This document shows positions 21,159-32,790 of a stretch of DNA of 64,000 nucleotides, piece after piece. This stretch comes from Pseudogymnoascus destructans (lineage: Eukaryota > Ascomycota > Leotiomycetes > Thelebolales > Thelebolaceae), in assembly GCF_001641265.1 (NCBI RefSeq), contig NW_020167544.1, positions 372,001 to 436,000 of the forward strand. The letters run 5' to 3'. The position numbers and the translations under genes are program-made. Each line of letters opens with the position of its first letter. The first letter of the stretch is position 1. The notes below the pieces were generated by a model. The model did not search any database and had not been told where the DNA came from. It was given only the letters and a program-made list of their open reading frames with translations.

Positions 21159-22460
21159 TTGTACCGACTCATTTTCATCTTCGTCGTCGCTAGTCTTGTA
21201 TGCCCGAGAAATCATAATCAACAGCGCCTCACCAATTCCCTAATTCCAAGCGCTATAAACCAGCCTTGGATACAATGGATATCCGCTGTTCACAAAGTCC
21301 CCCCAGAACTCAATGCTGTCTGGATACGATGGCGCAAACTATACCATAAGAACATCACTGATGGAGTTATCACAATTGCCCCCCCTAAGTCGAACCTCGA
21401 GCTCCTCCGAACCCCCATATGGTATCACCTACTATTAGGAAACCACTCTGGGGCAGGAGCGAGACGATGGGGTAGCGGCATCTGGAAAACACTTAGGGAA
21501 TCAGGGGCCTCCATGTTCGGCGACATCTGGGATTTAGATATCAACCAGCCGATCACTCCACCCTCCCTTACACCGCAGAAGTCATCAGAAGCCCGCCGTG
21601 CAATAGAACGCCTCATTGCAGAAATGCCTCAAGCATTGAAGGCTGTCCTTCACACCACCGCCTTCTCAACCTACGATCCTTCAGACCCACCGCGGAATGA
21701 ATACTTCGTACAATATGAGAAAACACTCACCCCCCTCTACAACCTAAAGTTTACCACAGCGTACAAAGTACTACGAATAAGAAGGCTCCAGAAAGTCACT
21801 TCTCAGAGGCTGCTACGAATGTCATCACGGCATACCGAGCATGCACAGGAATATCATATTCTGCCGCCACCCTCTGGAAATCCGTCCGCAACAGCCACAG
21901 CTATAATAAAGCTGGCGACCTCCTCTGGCGCCTCCTACATAGCAAAGTCCAAACTGGAAAATCTCTGGAATGGATCCCTGAATCACTTCAACTGTGCCCC
22001 ATCCACCACTGCAATTTCACAGCCGATCATATCTGGATTTCCTGCACTGTGGCACAAGCCGTTTGGGCTATAGTGGCAACAATATGGCAGCAGGTCTCTG
22101 ACCTCCCTGCCCTAATCCCTCGATCAATGAATGAACTCAAGGCCCTCATGGCCTTTGGGCCATCTCACGATCGCATCTCACGGCGCCAATGGCAATCCAT
22201 CGGCCGCACAGCAATTTGGAGCTTGTGGAAAGCATACCTCTCACACTCCTTCGAAAAACCAATTTACCTCTGGACAGAAGGAAGCGCCTGCAAAGCCTAC
22301 CACGCAATGATGCTCCAGCGCATCCTTTCGGAAAGGGTGCTAAGCACCAAAGAAATATACCGAAACGCTGTCTACAATGAGACCAGCTTTACAAAAGTCT
22401 GGAATGAGAACCCGCGAGATATCCGCATCCTTAAGGGACCGCAATGCCTCCACAATCTCC
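21159..22460 (+). pseudogene. Tad-like LINE ORF2, C-terminal end
   Basis: Frames 21159-22073 and 22049-22465 together give the C-terminal third of a non-LTR retrotransposon ORF2, after the RT and RNase H domains. In a third frame (about 21860-22070) the zinc-binding RT-associated region is visible: AGDLLWRLLHSKVQTG, then CPIHHCNFTADHIWISC. This pattern occurs at the end of Tad1-clade LINEs of filamentous fungi. At least two frameshifts separate the parts. The RT core is absent and the end is cut by LTR-A at 22461. Confidence 0.7.
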
Positions 22461-22764
22461 TGTAATGGTGGGTGCACCAGATGTGAGAATCTAGCCACCC
22501 AAGGAAAGGGATGATTTTATTAAGACAACACACTGTCTTAGGAAACAGAGCCAAAGGGTTGTAGCTTAGACTATTCCACAACGCAGCAATCAGGTGTGTG
22601 ATGTAGTGAAGTGGTTCAGACAAGTTGCAACAAATGTTGAGTCTGGGAACTCAGGGGTAAGTCAGAGGTTAACACCTCACTGACTTTTCAGAAACAAGGA
22701 GTAACAAGATGAATGCTTGGAAGCTTGGAAAAGACGTGGAAGTATGTGATAGTCAATTTACTGT
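22461..22764 (+). repeat. LTR-A, 5' fragment (304 bp)
   Basis: Begins with the complete family terminus TGTAATGGTGGGTGCACC and matches LTR-A until TTTACTGT, where a tandem repeat takes over. There is no matching 3' part here. A complementary 131-bp piece in opposite orientation lies at 24462-24592, so the two may be remains of one broken or inverted element. Confidence 0.85.
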
Positions 22765-22990
22765 TGTTACGATTACAGCTCACAGCTTGTCACAGCTTGT
22801 TACGGTTGTTACAGTTGTTACAGTTGTTACGGTTGTTACGGTTGTTACGGTTATTACGGTTATTACAGTTGTTATGGGGATTACGGGTGTCACCTTAGCC
22901 ACAAGGTTACAACCGTAGCTTACAGCTTGTTATGGATGTTATGGTTGTTACGGTTGTTACAGTTGTTACGGTTGTTACAGGTGCAGCCTT
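22765..22990 (+). repeat. 9-bp tandem repeat (GTTACGGTT)n, two blocks
   Basis: Block one (about 22797-22890) has roughly ten copies of GTTACGGTT with A/G and G/A variants; block two (22928-22985) has about six. They are separated and followed by related sequence (AGCCACAAGGTTACAACC). The variants are mainly C/T and G/A changes. Two reading frames across it are artefacts. Confidence 0.8.
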
Positions 22991-23940
22991 AGCCACCAAG
23001 GCTACAACCGCTAAGCGGACAACTGTATATTATGAGGAATAGCCTCACCTTCCTTCCTTCTTCTTTTTCTTCTCTCTTTAGATTTAATCTAGCTTATTAT
23101 TCTCTGGACTGGCTTCTTGACCTCCATGACCATCGTAACATAATATTGAATCTCTCCTTTCTTTTGCTCTCTAAGCCTGAACCTTGATACTGAAATTCGA
23201 ATTCCCTTCTTTAGAAACCCTACAACCATATCCTAAAGTCGATTCTAGAACACACTAGAACACCACAGACTTCATAGATCAGACCTTTCACAATGCTCCC
23301 TCAACAAGGAATATAGCTGTGAGGGAAGTGCGCTCCTCTCGAGTGGCTCTTATAGTCGACAAACTGTGCAATAGGGCCTTTGGCGATATGAGTCTAATCT
23401 ACTGAATACGCATATGATTGTAGGTTATAGTTATGTGTCATAAAGGCAACTTCTAAAGGTCGTACGTCGCACATCTCCTCTCCACCACAGCTGATTGAAT
23501 AGCATATGCATCATCTACGTTCCCTCATTCCATTCAGCTACTCATTTACAGCCCTGGGAGGGGGGGAGACTTTGTTACAGTTAGAGGAATACTGCATCAC
23601 GCTCTTACAGGCACTAAAGTAGCAATAACATAAGACTTGACACATACGACCATAGACTCAAGAGAACTGGGCATCCCGTCCGCTCTGCCATACATAAACT
23701 TGAGATCGGTGGATTAGTAGTTGGGTGTGTGACCACAAGCGAATACCCACTGTTGTATGTTTTTTGTCTTTTTATTTATTTGCAGATTTATTTTGTCCTT
23801 GGTGTCCACACCTTTCTTTACCAGCAGGTTCAAGGCTTAATATGTTACGTACCACGATAAATATCATGTTCATTCAACATGGAGGAGCTGCATTAGGTGT
23901 ATTCCTCTAGAGAAACTGAAAGAATAGCAAAGCTGCTATA
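22991..23940. other. Degenerate AT-rich DNA, no gene seen
   Basis: Pyrimidine-rich stretch at 23045-23090, then AT-rich sequence with stops in all frames. No domain or RNA gene was recognised. Confidence 0.4.
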
Positions 23941-24461
23941 GCACACACGGCTAAAGAAAAAGCCAAGATGGCTGACTGAAACCCAGAAGACTATGAGTCT
24001 ATAAATGAGAAAACAACCTTAGCAGATGAGTCTGAGAAGAGAGATGAACTTTAAGATGACTTCCTCGAAGACTAACAGGATTTCAAGAGGATGGGCAAAA
24101 CAGCTCAAGAAAGACACTAGTCTATACTATTAAATGGCCACTAGATGAGGACTTGGAATGTTAACACCTACACTGAATTCCAAAAGCTGTCACCTAGCAG
24201 CCAAGAGTACGCCTAGTCAATGTTGAAAGCCATTATAAAGGACTGCCTCATTGTCAGTCAAGCTTCTAATGCTACTATTGCAGAGTGAAATGATGCTATT
24301 CTACAGCTCTAAGAAGAAATTCAAGACAAGGATGAAAAGATTACTAAACTGCAAGGCATGTAAAAATATCTTGAGAATACAGCTCCTATTCGCAATGCAG
24401 CACCTCGCTAGTCTGCTCACATTCCGGATCCTCCTGTCCTTATGTATGGGATTGAACTAGC
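23941..24461 (+). pseudogene. Gypsy gag N-terminal coiled-coil fragment (Gypsy-3), RIP-damaged
   Basis: Ignoring stops, the plus strand around 24255-24450 reads as a coiled coil (EEIQDKDEKITKLQGM) followed by HIPDPPVL, the arrangement seen before the capsid domain in many ascomycete Gypsy gag proteins (helix, then Ile/Pro-rich PDPP motif). Numerous TAG/TGA codons sit where CAG or TGG would be expected. It is cut by LTR-A at 24462. Confidence 0.45.
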
Positions 24462-24592
24462 TTTGCTGCATTGTGGAATAGTCTAAGCTACGACCCTTTG
24501 GCTCTGTTTCCTAAGACAGTGTGTTGTCTTAGTAAATATCATCCCCTTCCTTGGGTGGCTAGATTCTCACATCTGGTGCACCCACCATTACA
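24462..24592 (-). repeat. LTR-A terminal fragment (131 bp)
   Basis: Matches the first 130 bp of LTR-A in minus orientation, from TTGCTGCATTGTGGAATAG to the terminus CCACCATTACA at 24592. The rest of the LTR is missing. Confidence 0.85.
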
Positions 24593-24761
24593 GTTGCCTT
24601 CATAAGTGAGTTGTCTACTAAAACAATATTTTACAAGCGAGTTGCTGTTATAGCTATGGTAACATGATGTCAGTTATAGGGCTAGCAGGGCTAGGCTTAG
24701 TAACGTGACCTAAGAAGTCACAAGGCTAGTGGGCTAGCTGTAGCATGACTAGGCTAGTGGA

Positions 24762-26633
24762 TACAGTATTATCTCGTTAAGTTGATGTAATTGGTCATGT
24801 ATAAATATATCAAGTTTAGTAATATCGAGTTAGAAAGTGATCTGAAGTAGACCTAAAGTAGCCCCTTAGCTAAACCATATATCTATCTAAAGTGCCTTAA
24901 ACTAAGTCATTAGCCTGTTTGGCTACTAATTGCCTCTCTACGTGCTCTAAAGAGTGCAAAAATGATGCTAGATCCATGATGCTACTGATCTTAGATTCTA
25001 AGAACTTAATCAGAACTTAGAGGGCTTGTATAGCGTTCTGTGTAGTGAGCACAGGACGCTAGGGCTCCTCATCATCATCATCTTAAGCATCGGAAACCTG
25101 TATATATAGAGCCATCGCCTCCTGTAGAATTGTGTCCTCATCTAAGCCTCCCTCCACCTCTTGTATTCCCTCCTCTGCTAGATTCAAAAAGTTTGAAAGG
25201 TCCATAGCATCTAATATATAACCAGCTTGTTGTACTCAAGTATATAAGTTGTTTAGAACATGAAGTAGGTGTATAGGAAGCTGTATTAGGCATAAAAGAA
25301 TCGTGCTTTTTCGAAAGCAATTGTAGATAGTCGTATTTGTAACGTCGTAATGCCATGATCAAATAAGCTAGCAAATTGCAAAGTGTATTGTCATTGTTTT
25401 GATTAGATCTAGGTTGTTGCTAAAAGATTCAAGCATGAACTCGAGCCATTGCTAATGATAATAGCTTTTTAAAGAGGCTATAATACCTTAATCAAGAGGT
25501 TGATATTGACTGGTCACATTTATAGGAAGCTAGATAATTTGTATGTTTAGAAGAGGAGGCGTTAATTCCACTGTAGCGATATAGACCAAGAAGTTATCCA
25601 TTGTAAGCAGTATAGAATGTGACGTACCAATATGAGTATAGGAAGCATTTAGCTAATCTGCCATAACAAATTGATTCATCCAAGCCTTCTTATTCCACCT
25701 CTAAACCCCACCCATTGCCCCTACATCAACGTGTTGTAAAGCTTGAGTCTTTTTAGCCTTTCTAATAAACCAAAGAGGAAGTCGATCTGTTCTAGCAGCA
25801 TTAACACAAATGGCTACTAATATGCGTGCTTTGTCCTTCTTCTGTCCTGGAATTGATCATGTTATAAAGCCCTTTAAAGGTCTCATCCTCTAGTAAAGCC
25901 TAGTCTCATCTATGTTGTAAATATTGTCCTCTAAAAACTCCCCTGTAATAGTTTGTATAGCCTTCATTTGTTCTTCTGTAGTGACACTAATAGATCCAGC
26001 TTCGCCGTGTAGAGTTCGATATAATATATTATGCCATTGTTGAAACTTTACAATTAAATCTGTAGCTAAATTCTAGCGTAGGTAGTCCACGGTATTGTGG
26101 TAGCTAATTCTAGATAATCTTCGCCTTTGATTGTAAGATTTCTATAGTTGTAATGCCACCACGCTGTTTAATAAGCCTCTGCTAGTCGTAAAGAGCAGCT
26201 TCTAATTTAGGCTAGGCGACAGCACAGCGATGCTAAGCCTTAGAGCTGTTTATTTCCAGAGTATTAGGGGTATCATCAAGGTCTGAAAATCGAGAGCTAA
26301 GGGATTTTAAGACTGTAGATTGGCTAAGTTGACGATTGTATTGCTCAAGGAACCACTGTATAGTGGCCTTTTGTGTAGGTTTTAGATGGTGAGATTAATG
26401 CTAGGTTCGGAGGGCTTTTTGCTGTTCGAGAGTCATAGAATAGAGCTTTTTCGAAGGCATTTTGAAGGTATTCTAAGAGTAGTCCAGTAATTAGTTTAAG
26501 TCGATAATTGGGAAAAGGGACTTAATATTGTGTATATCGTGATTTGTATGACGAATGGAAGGATCTGAAGAAACTTATCAAGTTATCTAGAAAATTGACT
26601 AATTGTGTATTGACTTAACGAGATAATACTGTA
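24762..26633 (-). mobile_element. pogo-3: pogo/Tigger element (24764-26631) with TA duplication, RIP-destroyed
   Basis: Terminal inverted repeats start CAGTATTATCTCGTTAAGT on both ends (19 bp identical, then diverging) with TA duplications. The 1,868-bp interior is AT-rich and full of TAG. The left end lies 170 bp from an LTR-A fragment; the right end abuts a degenerate LTR-D. Confidence 0.88.
25138..26462 (-). pseudogene. pogo-3 transposase, many stops
   Basis: Minus-strand translation from the probable start near 26462 (MPSKKLYSMTLEQQKAL) shows a psq helix-turn-helix, a Tc5-type domain (PKLEAALYD, QRGGITTIEILQSKA), and DDE-domain segments in several frames (the YNxDET-type box near 25905, then AICVNAARTDRLPLWFI-like sequence near 25790). 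More than a dozen TAG/TGA codons interrupt it, most explainable as CAG to TAG or TGG to TGA/TAG. A fully dead relic. Confidence 0.75.
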
Positions 26634-26649
26634 GTTGCAGAAACTATTG

Positions 26650-26889
26650 GATATTAGATAGTTAAGCTATCTATCAACTATCTAGATTATCCATAAGGCA
26701 CAATGCTACTATATAAGTAGATAGTTTTCCCTTAAATACAAGCATCATGCTCAAGTTAATATAGTATTCTTTACAATACTATAACATGCTACTTAGAAAG
26801 CCTTTGTGTTTAATCCCCTACCTCCTCTGTTAAGTCAACCTTATGCAAGAAACCTCTATGTCTTCTATTGTTTAGAAGTTAGCATTACA
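26650..26889 (+). repeat. Degenerate LTR-D, probable 5' LTR of Gypsy-1 copy 2
   Basis: From about 26680 the sequence aligns with the 3' half of LTR-D, including CTATATAAGTAGATAG and the end AGTTAGCATTACA at 26889, with mostly C/T and G/A differences. Gypsy-1 gag-like sequence follows directly, so LTR-D is most likely the LTR of the Gypsy-1 family. The 5' half is missing at the pogo-3 boundary. Confidence 0.7.
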
Positions 26890-26919
26890 CTTTAAGCACC
26901 ACTTCTATGAGGTACCAAA

Positions 26920-27050
26920 GCCACTACTACTATGACTGCTAAAACCACTACTACTACTAAAGCCACTACTACTACTAAAGCCATTACAACTACTAAAGCT
27001 ACTATAACTGCCAAAACCACTACTACTGCTAAAGCTACAATATTAGCCTA
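26920..27050 (+). repeat. 15-bp repeat coding for Thr-Thr-Lys-Ala runs
   Basis: Imperfect tandem copies of ACTACTACTAAAGCC (about eight, some shortened) near the expected start of Gypsy-1 gag. Translated they give a Thr/Lys/Ala-rich low-complexity tail. Confidence 0.6.
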
Positions 27051-27239
27051 TATAGACAAGGATACTACAAGACAAGCAAGTGTTAGGGATAAGGAGGAGG
27101 CGCTATAGGACGTAGGAGGCACAAGGAGTCTAAAATCTAAAGCTAGATACAAAGTGAGATGTCTTAACATCTATAAGCTAGTACTACATACAAAGCAACA
27201 TAGCTAGAGATGATACTAGATCAAATGTTAGAACAAAGG

Positions 27240-30200
27240 GGAAGGAAGCCACTAAACCTACCATCGAAGCCACACAGGCTCACCCCTCAGACAAGCTTAA
27301 GATTGCATTCCCTAATACCTTTCATAGGGATTGCAAGAAGCTTAAGAGTTTCCTTATCTAGATAGAGCTATGGATGGCGTTTAATGCCAAACACTTCACC
27401 TAAGGAGTAGAACAGGTCCTATAGGCTATGGCCCTCCTACGAGGACCAGCCTTAGAATGGATCTCTAATTACCTTGCCGACTTCATGAACCATTAAACGT
27501 CAGAAGGAAAATGCAACACCTAAGCCAGCTAAAGAACGAAGGAGATTTTTGTATCCTAGGCTAGATTCATTAGACAACTTAAAGCAAACTTTAGGGACAT
27601 TGATGAATGACAGAATGTAGTTAGGGCACTCTAGTCTCTTAGGCAGAGAGGGTTAGCAGTTGTATACACCATTTCAACAGCATACAACACTCACCAACTA
27701 GGGAGAAGAGGCTATCTGTGACCAATTCTACACAGGTCTAAAGGACCATGTAAAGGATAAAATCTTAAGGTCTAACAAACTGGATGACCTTAGAGAGATG
27801 ATTGAATTGGCTCAGAAGATCGACAATCGTCACTACAAATGGCAACTCGAGAAGAAAGGGGGACCACCTAGTCAACACTGGACTCAGAAGAGAAGACAAA
27901 CAAAGAGTCATTGGCCCTAACCTATGGAACTCGATGCTACTTTCAAGCCTAATGGCAAACCCACAACCCTAACAAAGAGCAACAGCTTAAGGAATGGCTC
28001 TGCTTCAACTACAACAAGCCTAGACACATGGCATGAAATTGCAAACAATCAAAGAAAGGGAATGGCAGACGAAAGTATTGCAAACAGCTCAATGCCACTT
28101 AGCAAGGTTAGGGCGGGTATGATGCCCTACGAGGACAACTATGCACCACGTTAAAATGAAAAGAGAACTAGAGTGTTACTAGTTAGGATCTCAAGGAATT
28201 CTGCTCGTTGAATAGAGAAAACAAGAATGATGACAAGGAGCTCACTAGCTCTCAAAAGCACTAGTTACAAGCATTTGAGAAGAAAGCAAGTGAGACTCAC
28301 TTTAAGGAACAGCTACTAGGAGTAGTAAGAACGTTTAAGGAAGCTATGCTCTAGGAGACAGTCGATTAAGGAATTCCTATGCCAAAGCCACTAACGAGCT
28401 GGCAAGGCACTACACAAGACTAGGAGGTTGCAGTTTGCCAATGAGGTGCCAACTAGAATACCCATACTAGCAGGAACCCCATAGAGCGAAATACACAGAG
28501 ATGGAAGCCACAATTTAGCTAGAGTATAAACTCTGTGAATACAATGTCCGGGACGCTATTGCAGAATGGAGAATCTTCGACATATGCCACCCTAACAAAG
28601 AGATCTATAAGGCTTGACGAAACAGCCTGTTGTAAGTATTACAACAACTAGAACAAGAGGGAGAGTACAAAGTATCACAGCTTGTAGAAATCTAGACTAC
28701 AAATGAGTACAATTCTGAGGAACCCATTCTAGAAGAGAAGGGGGAAACACGAGCATTAGAAGCACCTTCAAGAAAAACGAAGAAGAGAAGGAACACTAGT
28801 TCCACAACCATTAGAATATGGCGAATATGAGGGTTTTTCCTTAGACGATTCAAAAAACTAGGAGTCCTCAGCAGTAGGCCACTAGCGAGCGACATAAAGA
28901 GGCCCAGTACGAACTAGCTATGTGCCATAATGGGCAGCATGCAGCTATATGTGGTTGCTAAGATATAACAGCAACACCTCCGAGCTATGATAGACTTGGG
29001 AGTAACAGGCAACTTTATGACAAAGAAAGTAGCAGACACATATGGTTTCAGAACGCAACTAAAGACTGACCTATACCCATTAATGGTTGTAGATAGAGAG
29101 CCTATCTCAACTAACAACAGAATGGTGACCTACGAGACGGTCCTATTAGAAATTGTCATGCTACACAGACACAAGGAAATGATACAGTTTGATATCATAC
29201 ACATGGACAATCATACATACATCCTTAGTGTACTGTGGCTCAAGAAACACAACCCCTAGATCGACTAGAGGAAAGAGAAAGTTGTAATGAGCTAGTGTGT
29301 ATGTGAACGAACGGACATGATGCAAGAAGGGGAGAGAAACTCCTAGGGCTGACGTGAGGCATGTGCAACCCCTACAGAGCCTAGTGACCTAGCCTAGGCA
29401 CCCTCACCAATGAGTATACTAGTGGAGTATAAGGAATACAAGCAGTTATTCTAGGAGGCCCTAAGAAAGAGGCGCTTCCTAAGCACCAACCATGGGATCA
29501 TGTGATACCTATTATAGAAGGAAAGAGTCTACCGTTTGGATCAATATATCAGATGTCAGTAGCAGAGCTAGACCTACTAAAGGAATACATTGACGAGAAC
29601 CTCACGAAAAGGTTCATTCGACCATCGACATCGCTAGTAGGAAGTCCAATACTATTTGTGCCAAAGAAGGACAAGAAGCTAAGACTCTGCGTGGACGAAT
29701 AATGTCACTATCAAAGATAGATATGCTTTACCTTTGATAAACAAACTACATGACCGGTTCTAGCGAGCCAAGATATTTACCAAGCTGGACCTTAAAGGCG
29801 CCTATAACCTCATTCAAATCAAGGAAGGGGATGAGTGGAAAACAGCATTCTACACCTGCTATGGCTTATTCGAATATTTGGTTATGTCATTTGGTCTAAC
29901 AAATGCACTAGCATCCATGCACAGGCTCATGAATGCAGCCTATGAATACTTAGAAGTATTTGTTATTGTATACTTAGACGATATCTTAGTCTACTTAGGA
30001 GACCTAACGGAACATGTTGGTCATGTTAGGAAGGTATTACAAAAGCTAAAGGAGCATCGGTTACTCCTTAAGCTAGAAAAATGCGAATTCTATAAGAATC
30101 AAGTTGAATTCTTAGGCTACATCATCAGAATGCATGGCATCAAAATGGACTAAGAAAACGTCACAGCAGTGTTAGAATGGCCAACACTAACCACAGTTAA

Positions 30201-31067
30201 AGAAGTACAAGCCTTCTTAGGTTTCGCCAACTTCTACTAAAGGTTTATTATAGAATATTCCAAAGTCGCTCAACCACTTACAAAGCTTACAAGGAAAGGC
30301 CTCATGTTCAAATGGACAGACAAGGCAGAAGCTGCTTTCTAAGAACTCAAGACGAAGTTCATAGAAGCACCTATCTTAGCCACATTCAACCCTGAAAAGA
30401 AGATAGTCCTAGAGACAGACTCTTCTCATTTCGCGATTAGAGCATGTCTAAGTCAACTAGACAAAGACAGAAAGCTCAAACCAGTCGCATATTACTCTAG
30501 AAAACTGTCACCTATAGAGCTTAACAATGACATCTACGACAAGGAGCTAATAGCTATTGTCATTGCTTTTGAGTAGTGGTGAGTATATCTTGAAGGATCG
30601 ACCTACCCTATGTAGGTATAGACGGATCATAAGAATCTCATATAGTTCAGTACGGTAAGGTTTTAAACCGCAGACAAGTCTAATGGGCAGAAACACTCAT
30701 AGCCTACAACTTTATGATTACATATTGCAAGGGCTCTAAGAATGTAAGAGCTAACGCTCTTAGCAGAAGGACTGACTACATCAGCCCTAAAGAAGAAAGA
30801 CCTAGAGCCATATTAAAGAAAACAGACGTAGGAATGCAATACAACAAGTTGCTAGCCACTATTGCTACTATAGAGAACTTAGAGTTAGAAGAAAGACTTA
30901 AGAAAGCTTATGTAACAGACGAATGTGTAAAGCGAGTCTTAATGAAAACCGAAGGCTACTTCACCATTAACGAACAAGGATTAATCCGATTCAAAGGATT
31001 AGTGTATGTCCTAAACAAAATGAGATGCCCGCTAGTGCAAGAACTGTCATGGTTCACCAAGGCATAG
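27240..31067 (+). pseudogene. Gypsy-1 copy 2 gag-pol, riddled with stops
   Basis: In order: capsid region (KIAFPNTFHRDCKKLKSFL near 27300); a zinc knuckle at about 27999-28050 in which one Cys codon has become Tyr and a Trp codon has become TGA; protease (29000-29260); RT with FVPKKDKKLRLCVD and an intact YLDD at 29971-29982; RNase H; and NVRANALSRR, then the start of the integrase H2C2 domain (to 31067). The frame breaks often. Because copy 1 lacks YLDD but has few stops, the two copies complement each other as records of the ancestral protein. Confidence 0.88.
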
Positions 31068-31462
31068 GTGTAACGCTGACTTCTAAACGATAGAAGACAC
31101 AGAGGTTCTCTTGCGTAAAGGTTTACTTATCAGAGGAGGCAGGGGATCAGACACAAAGGCTTCAAGTAACACGTTACTAGTATATAACAAATACTGTATT
31201 GAGTTGAGCACGAAGCTCCTATCTAAGAACTAACTATCTACTTATATAGTGGCGTCGTGCCTAGTGGACTCCTGGGAACTCACTCGAGTCCTCGGAGTCC
31301 TGGACTCTTAGGATTCTTCTCATCATCCTGCGAGTCCGTCACGTGATACTTTCGGAACTACTATTCCCCGCTGCCCCTCCAGGTACCAGGGCCGGTCTCA
31401 TGCGACCTCCCTCCTTCCTGTCCTGTAGTTGGCCAGCCTTCTTGTTCCGTCGTAACAATAGG
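31064..31462 (-). repeat. Solo LTR-D (31069-31457, 389 bp) with target duplication ATAGG
   Basis: Plus strand reads TGTAACGCTGAC ... GTTCCGTCGTAACA, the reverse complement of LTR-D, flanked by ATAGG (31064-31068, 31458-31462). It is little mutated compared with the Gypsy-1 copy it sits in, so it arrived after the main RIP episode. It has one 86-bp unit where the 19543 copy has two. Confidence 0.95.
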
Positions 31463-31466
31463 GCGC

Positions 31467-32110
31467 CAGTTGGGTATTATGAATTAAACTCAATCTAGAG
31501 AAGGAAGGAAAGAGAAGAGGAGCACTCGAGCAGTGGCTTGATCTATATACAGCTATGTTGGAGTGAATTCTCAGAACTGGTCTCTTTAGCGAGACCAGTT
31601 CTGAGAATTCACTCCACAACAGAAAACTTCGCTCCAACCCCGGAAAGCTCCCCACACCCCTAAACCCCTACTGGAGCTGCAAGGCGCACTTGATATCGTA
31701 ACAAGAACAAGGAATCCTTTAGAGCGGAGAACCACACCCAAAATGGGTGTGTTTCTCCGGTAGCCGAGTGATATCTCTTGACAGTATATAAGCTGGCTTC
31801 ATAGTGTAGGATGTAGTATATAGAACAGAGTAAAATGATTCAATTAAACAGGCTATTCTAATGGGACTACGCATACTTTTATAGGCTCTAAATAACCCCT
31901 AATAACCCCCAAAACTTCCGAGTGAGGCGCCCCTTTCGGTGCAGAGCTTTCACCAGAATATAGAGCCCTAAAGAGGTTCTGTAAGAACCGTGGGTTGAGT
32001 CCCCTGGCTCTGTGAGAACCATGGGACAGCTCGGGTCCGCGGCGGAGATTCTCCGGTTTTCTAGAACCAGAACCACAGATTTTTTCTGACCCCCGGCCCG
32101 ATTTCTAACA
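31467..32110 (-). repeat. LTR-E, probable LTR of a further retrotransposon
   Basis: Reverse complement begins TGTTAGAAATCGGGCCGG at 32110 and runs about 640 bp, with a TATA-like ACTGTCAAGAGATA/TATATA segment, to AATTCATAATACCCAACTGG near 31467. The last part, with TGGCGCC, resembles a tRNA primer-binding site just after an LTR. The second LTR and coding region are not in the window, and the left boundary is uncertain by about 20 bp. Confidence 0.5.
31559..31616. repeat. Perfect hairpin, 26-bp arms and 6-nt loop
   Basis: Arms 31559-31584 and 31591-31616 are exact reverse complements around the loop TTTAGC. A second, slightly imperfect hairpin with 15-bp arms lies at 31726-31758 (GGAGAACCACACCCA arm). 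Both are within the putative LTR-E. Confidence 0.9.
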
Positions 32111-32268
32111 CTCTCTCCTTCCTTAGTTGTAGTGCTCCGCGTCACGCCTAGTCGACTGTGTTCTATAAGCGGCCACGCCTGATGGTGCTAGGTTCTGGGA
32201 TTATAATCAAGTTCTTCTCATTCCCTTTGATATCTTTAAGTCTGCTCGCTACAATCTATCTCACTCAT
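32111..32268. other. Short spacer, nothing recognised
   Basis: Sequence between the LTR-E terminus and the 3' end of the APH-like remnant; no gene or repeat seen. Confidence 0.3.
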
Positions 32269-32790
32269 TCAACCTTTAGACAGCAGAAATGAAGTCCGCT
32301 GCATTCGTACTCCAATACGCCGACATAATCCGATCAAAGTCGGCCCCCGCCTCGACAGGCTTTGTAAACCTCGACTGGATATGGGTAAAATAGAGGTTAA
32401 ACATCCCATTGGGCAGTCTAGCGCAGCTGTAAACCAGTAAGTCCCCAGTTGCCAGCCCTTCCGCATTATATGCGTATATGGGCTATTCCCACCCTTAAGA
32501 GATCGCTCTTCGACTTCAAAGGCTTCCATAAATTCTGCATGCACGCTAGCGTACTCTTCGAGATCTTCCCCATCAAGGCCGTCAAGGGAACGACTAGTGG
32601 GCCAATATGGCGGGTGTAGCATCTCTATCGGCCGAGCGCACACCCACTCGAGGTCACTGATCAATGTGATGTTTCAATCAACGAAGATATTGCTCGGGTG
32701 AAGGTCGGTGAACACGAGAACAAATGGCCCAGCGTAGATCGCGGCTAGTAAATTGTCGAGAGAGACCTCGCATTATCATTAATGCTAAGG
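32269..32790 (-). pseudogene. APH-like phosphotransferase, C-terminal remnant
   Basis: Minus-strand reading gives FVLVFTDLHPSNIFVD, then a TGA where a Trp would be expected, then ITLISDLEWVCARPIEML. This is the catalytic loop (H/T-D-L-H-P-x-N-I) and the metal-binding D of fungal APH-family kinases, followed by a typical C-terminal helical region (PPYWPTSRSLDGL, EYASVHAEFMEAFE). The N-terminal ATP-binding half is missing, and a frameshift occurs near 32380. The single TGG-to-TGA change fits RIP leaking from flanking repeats. Confidence 0.72.

Larger units (their letters stand above)
26890..31068 (+). mobile_element. Gypsy-1 retrotransposon, copy 2 (RIP-mutated, 3' truncated)
   Basis: Collinear gag, protease, RT, RNase H and the beginning of integrase of a Ty3/Gypsy element. 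Against copy 1 it shows pervasive C-to-T and G-to-A changes, especially CAG to TAG, so that almost every domain carries stops. It ends at the integrase zinc-binding region where a solo LTR-D has been inserted (target duplication ATAGG). Confidence 0.9.

Noticed and set aside
22709..22918. Val/Thr- and Leu-rich frames over the GTTACGGTT repeat
   Set aside because: Direct product of a 9-bp tandem repeat, which keeps all frames open.
31069..31457. LTR-D at 31069 as the 3' LTR of Gypsy-1 copy 2
   Set aside because: It is in opposite orientation, unmutated, and flanked by a perfect ATAGG duplication; integrase is cut off before it.
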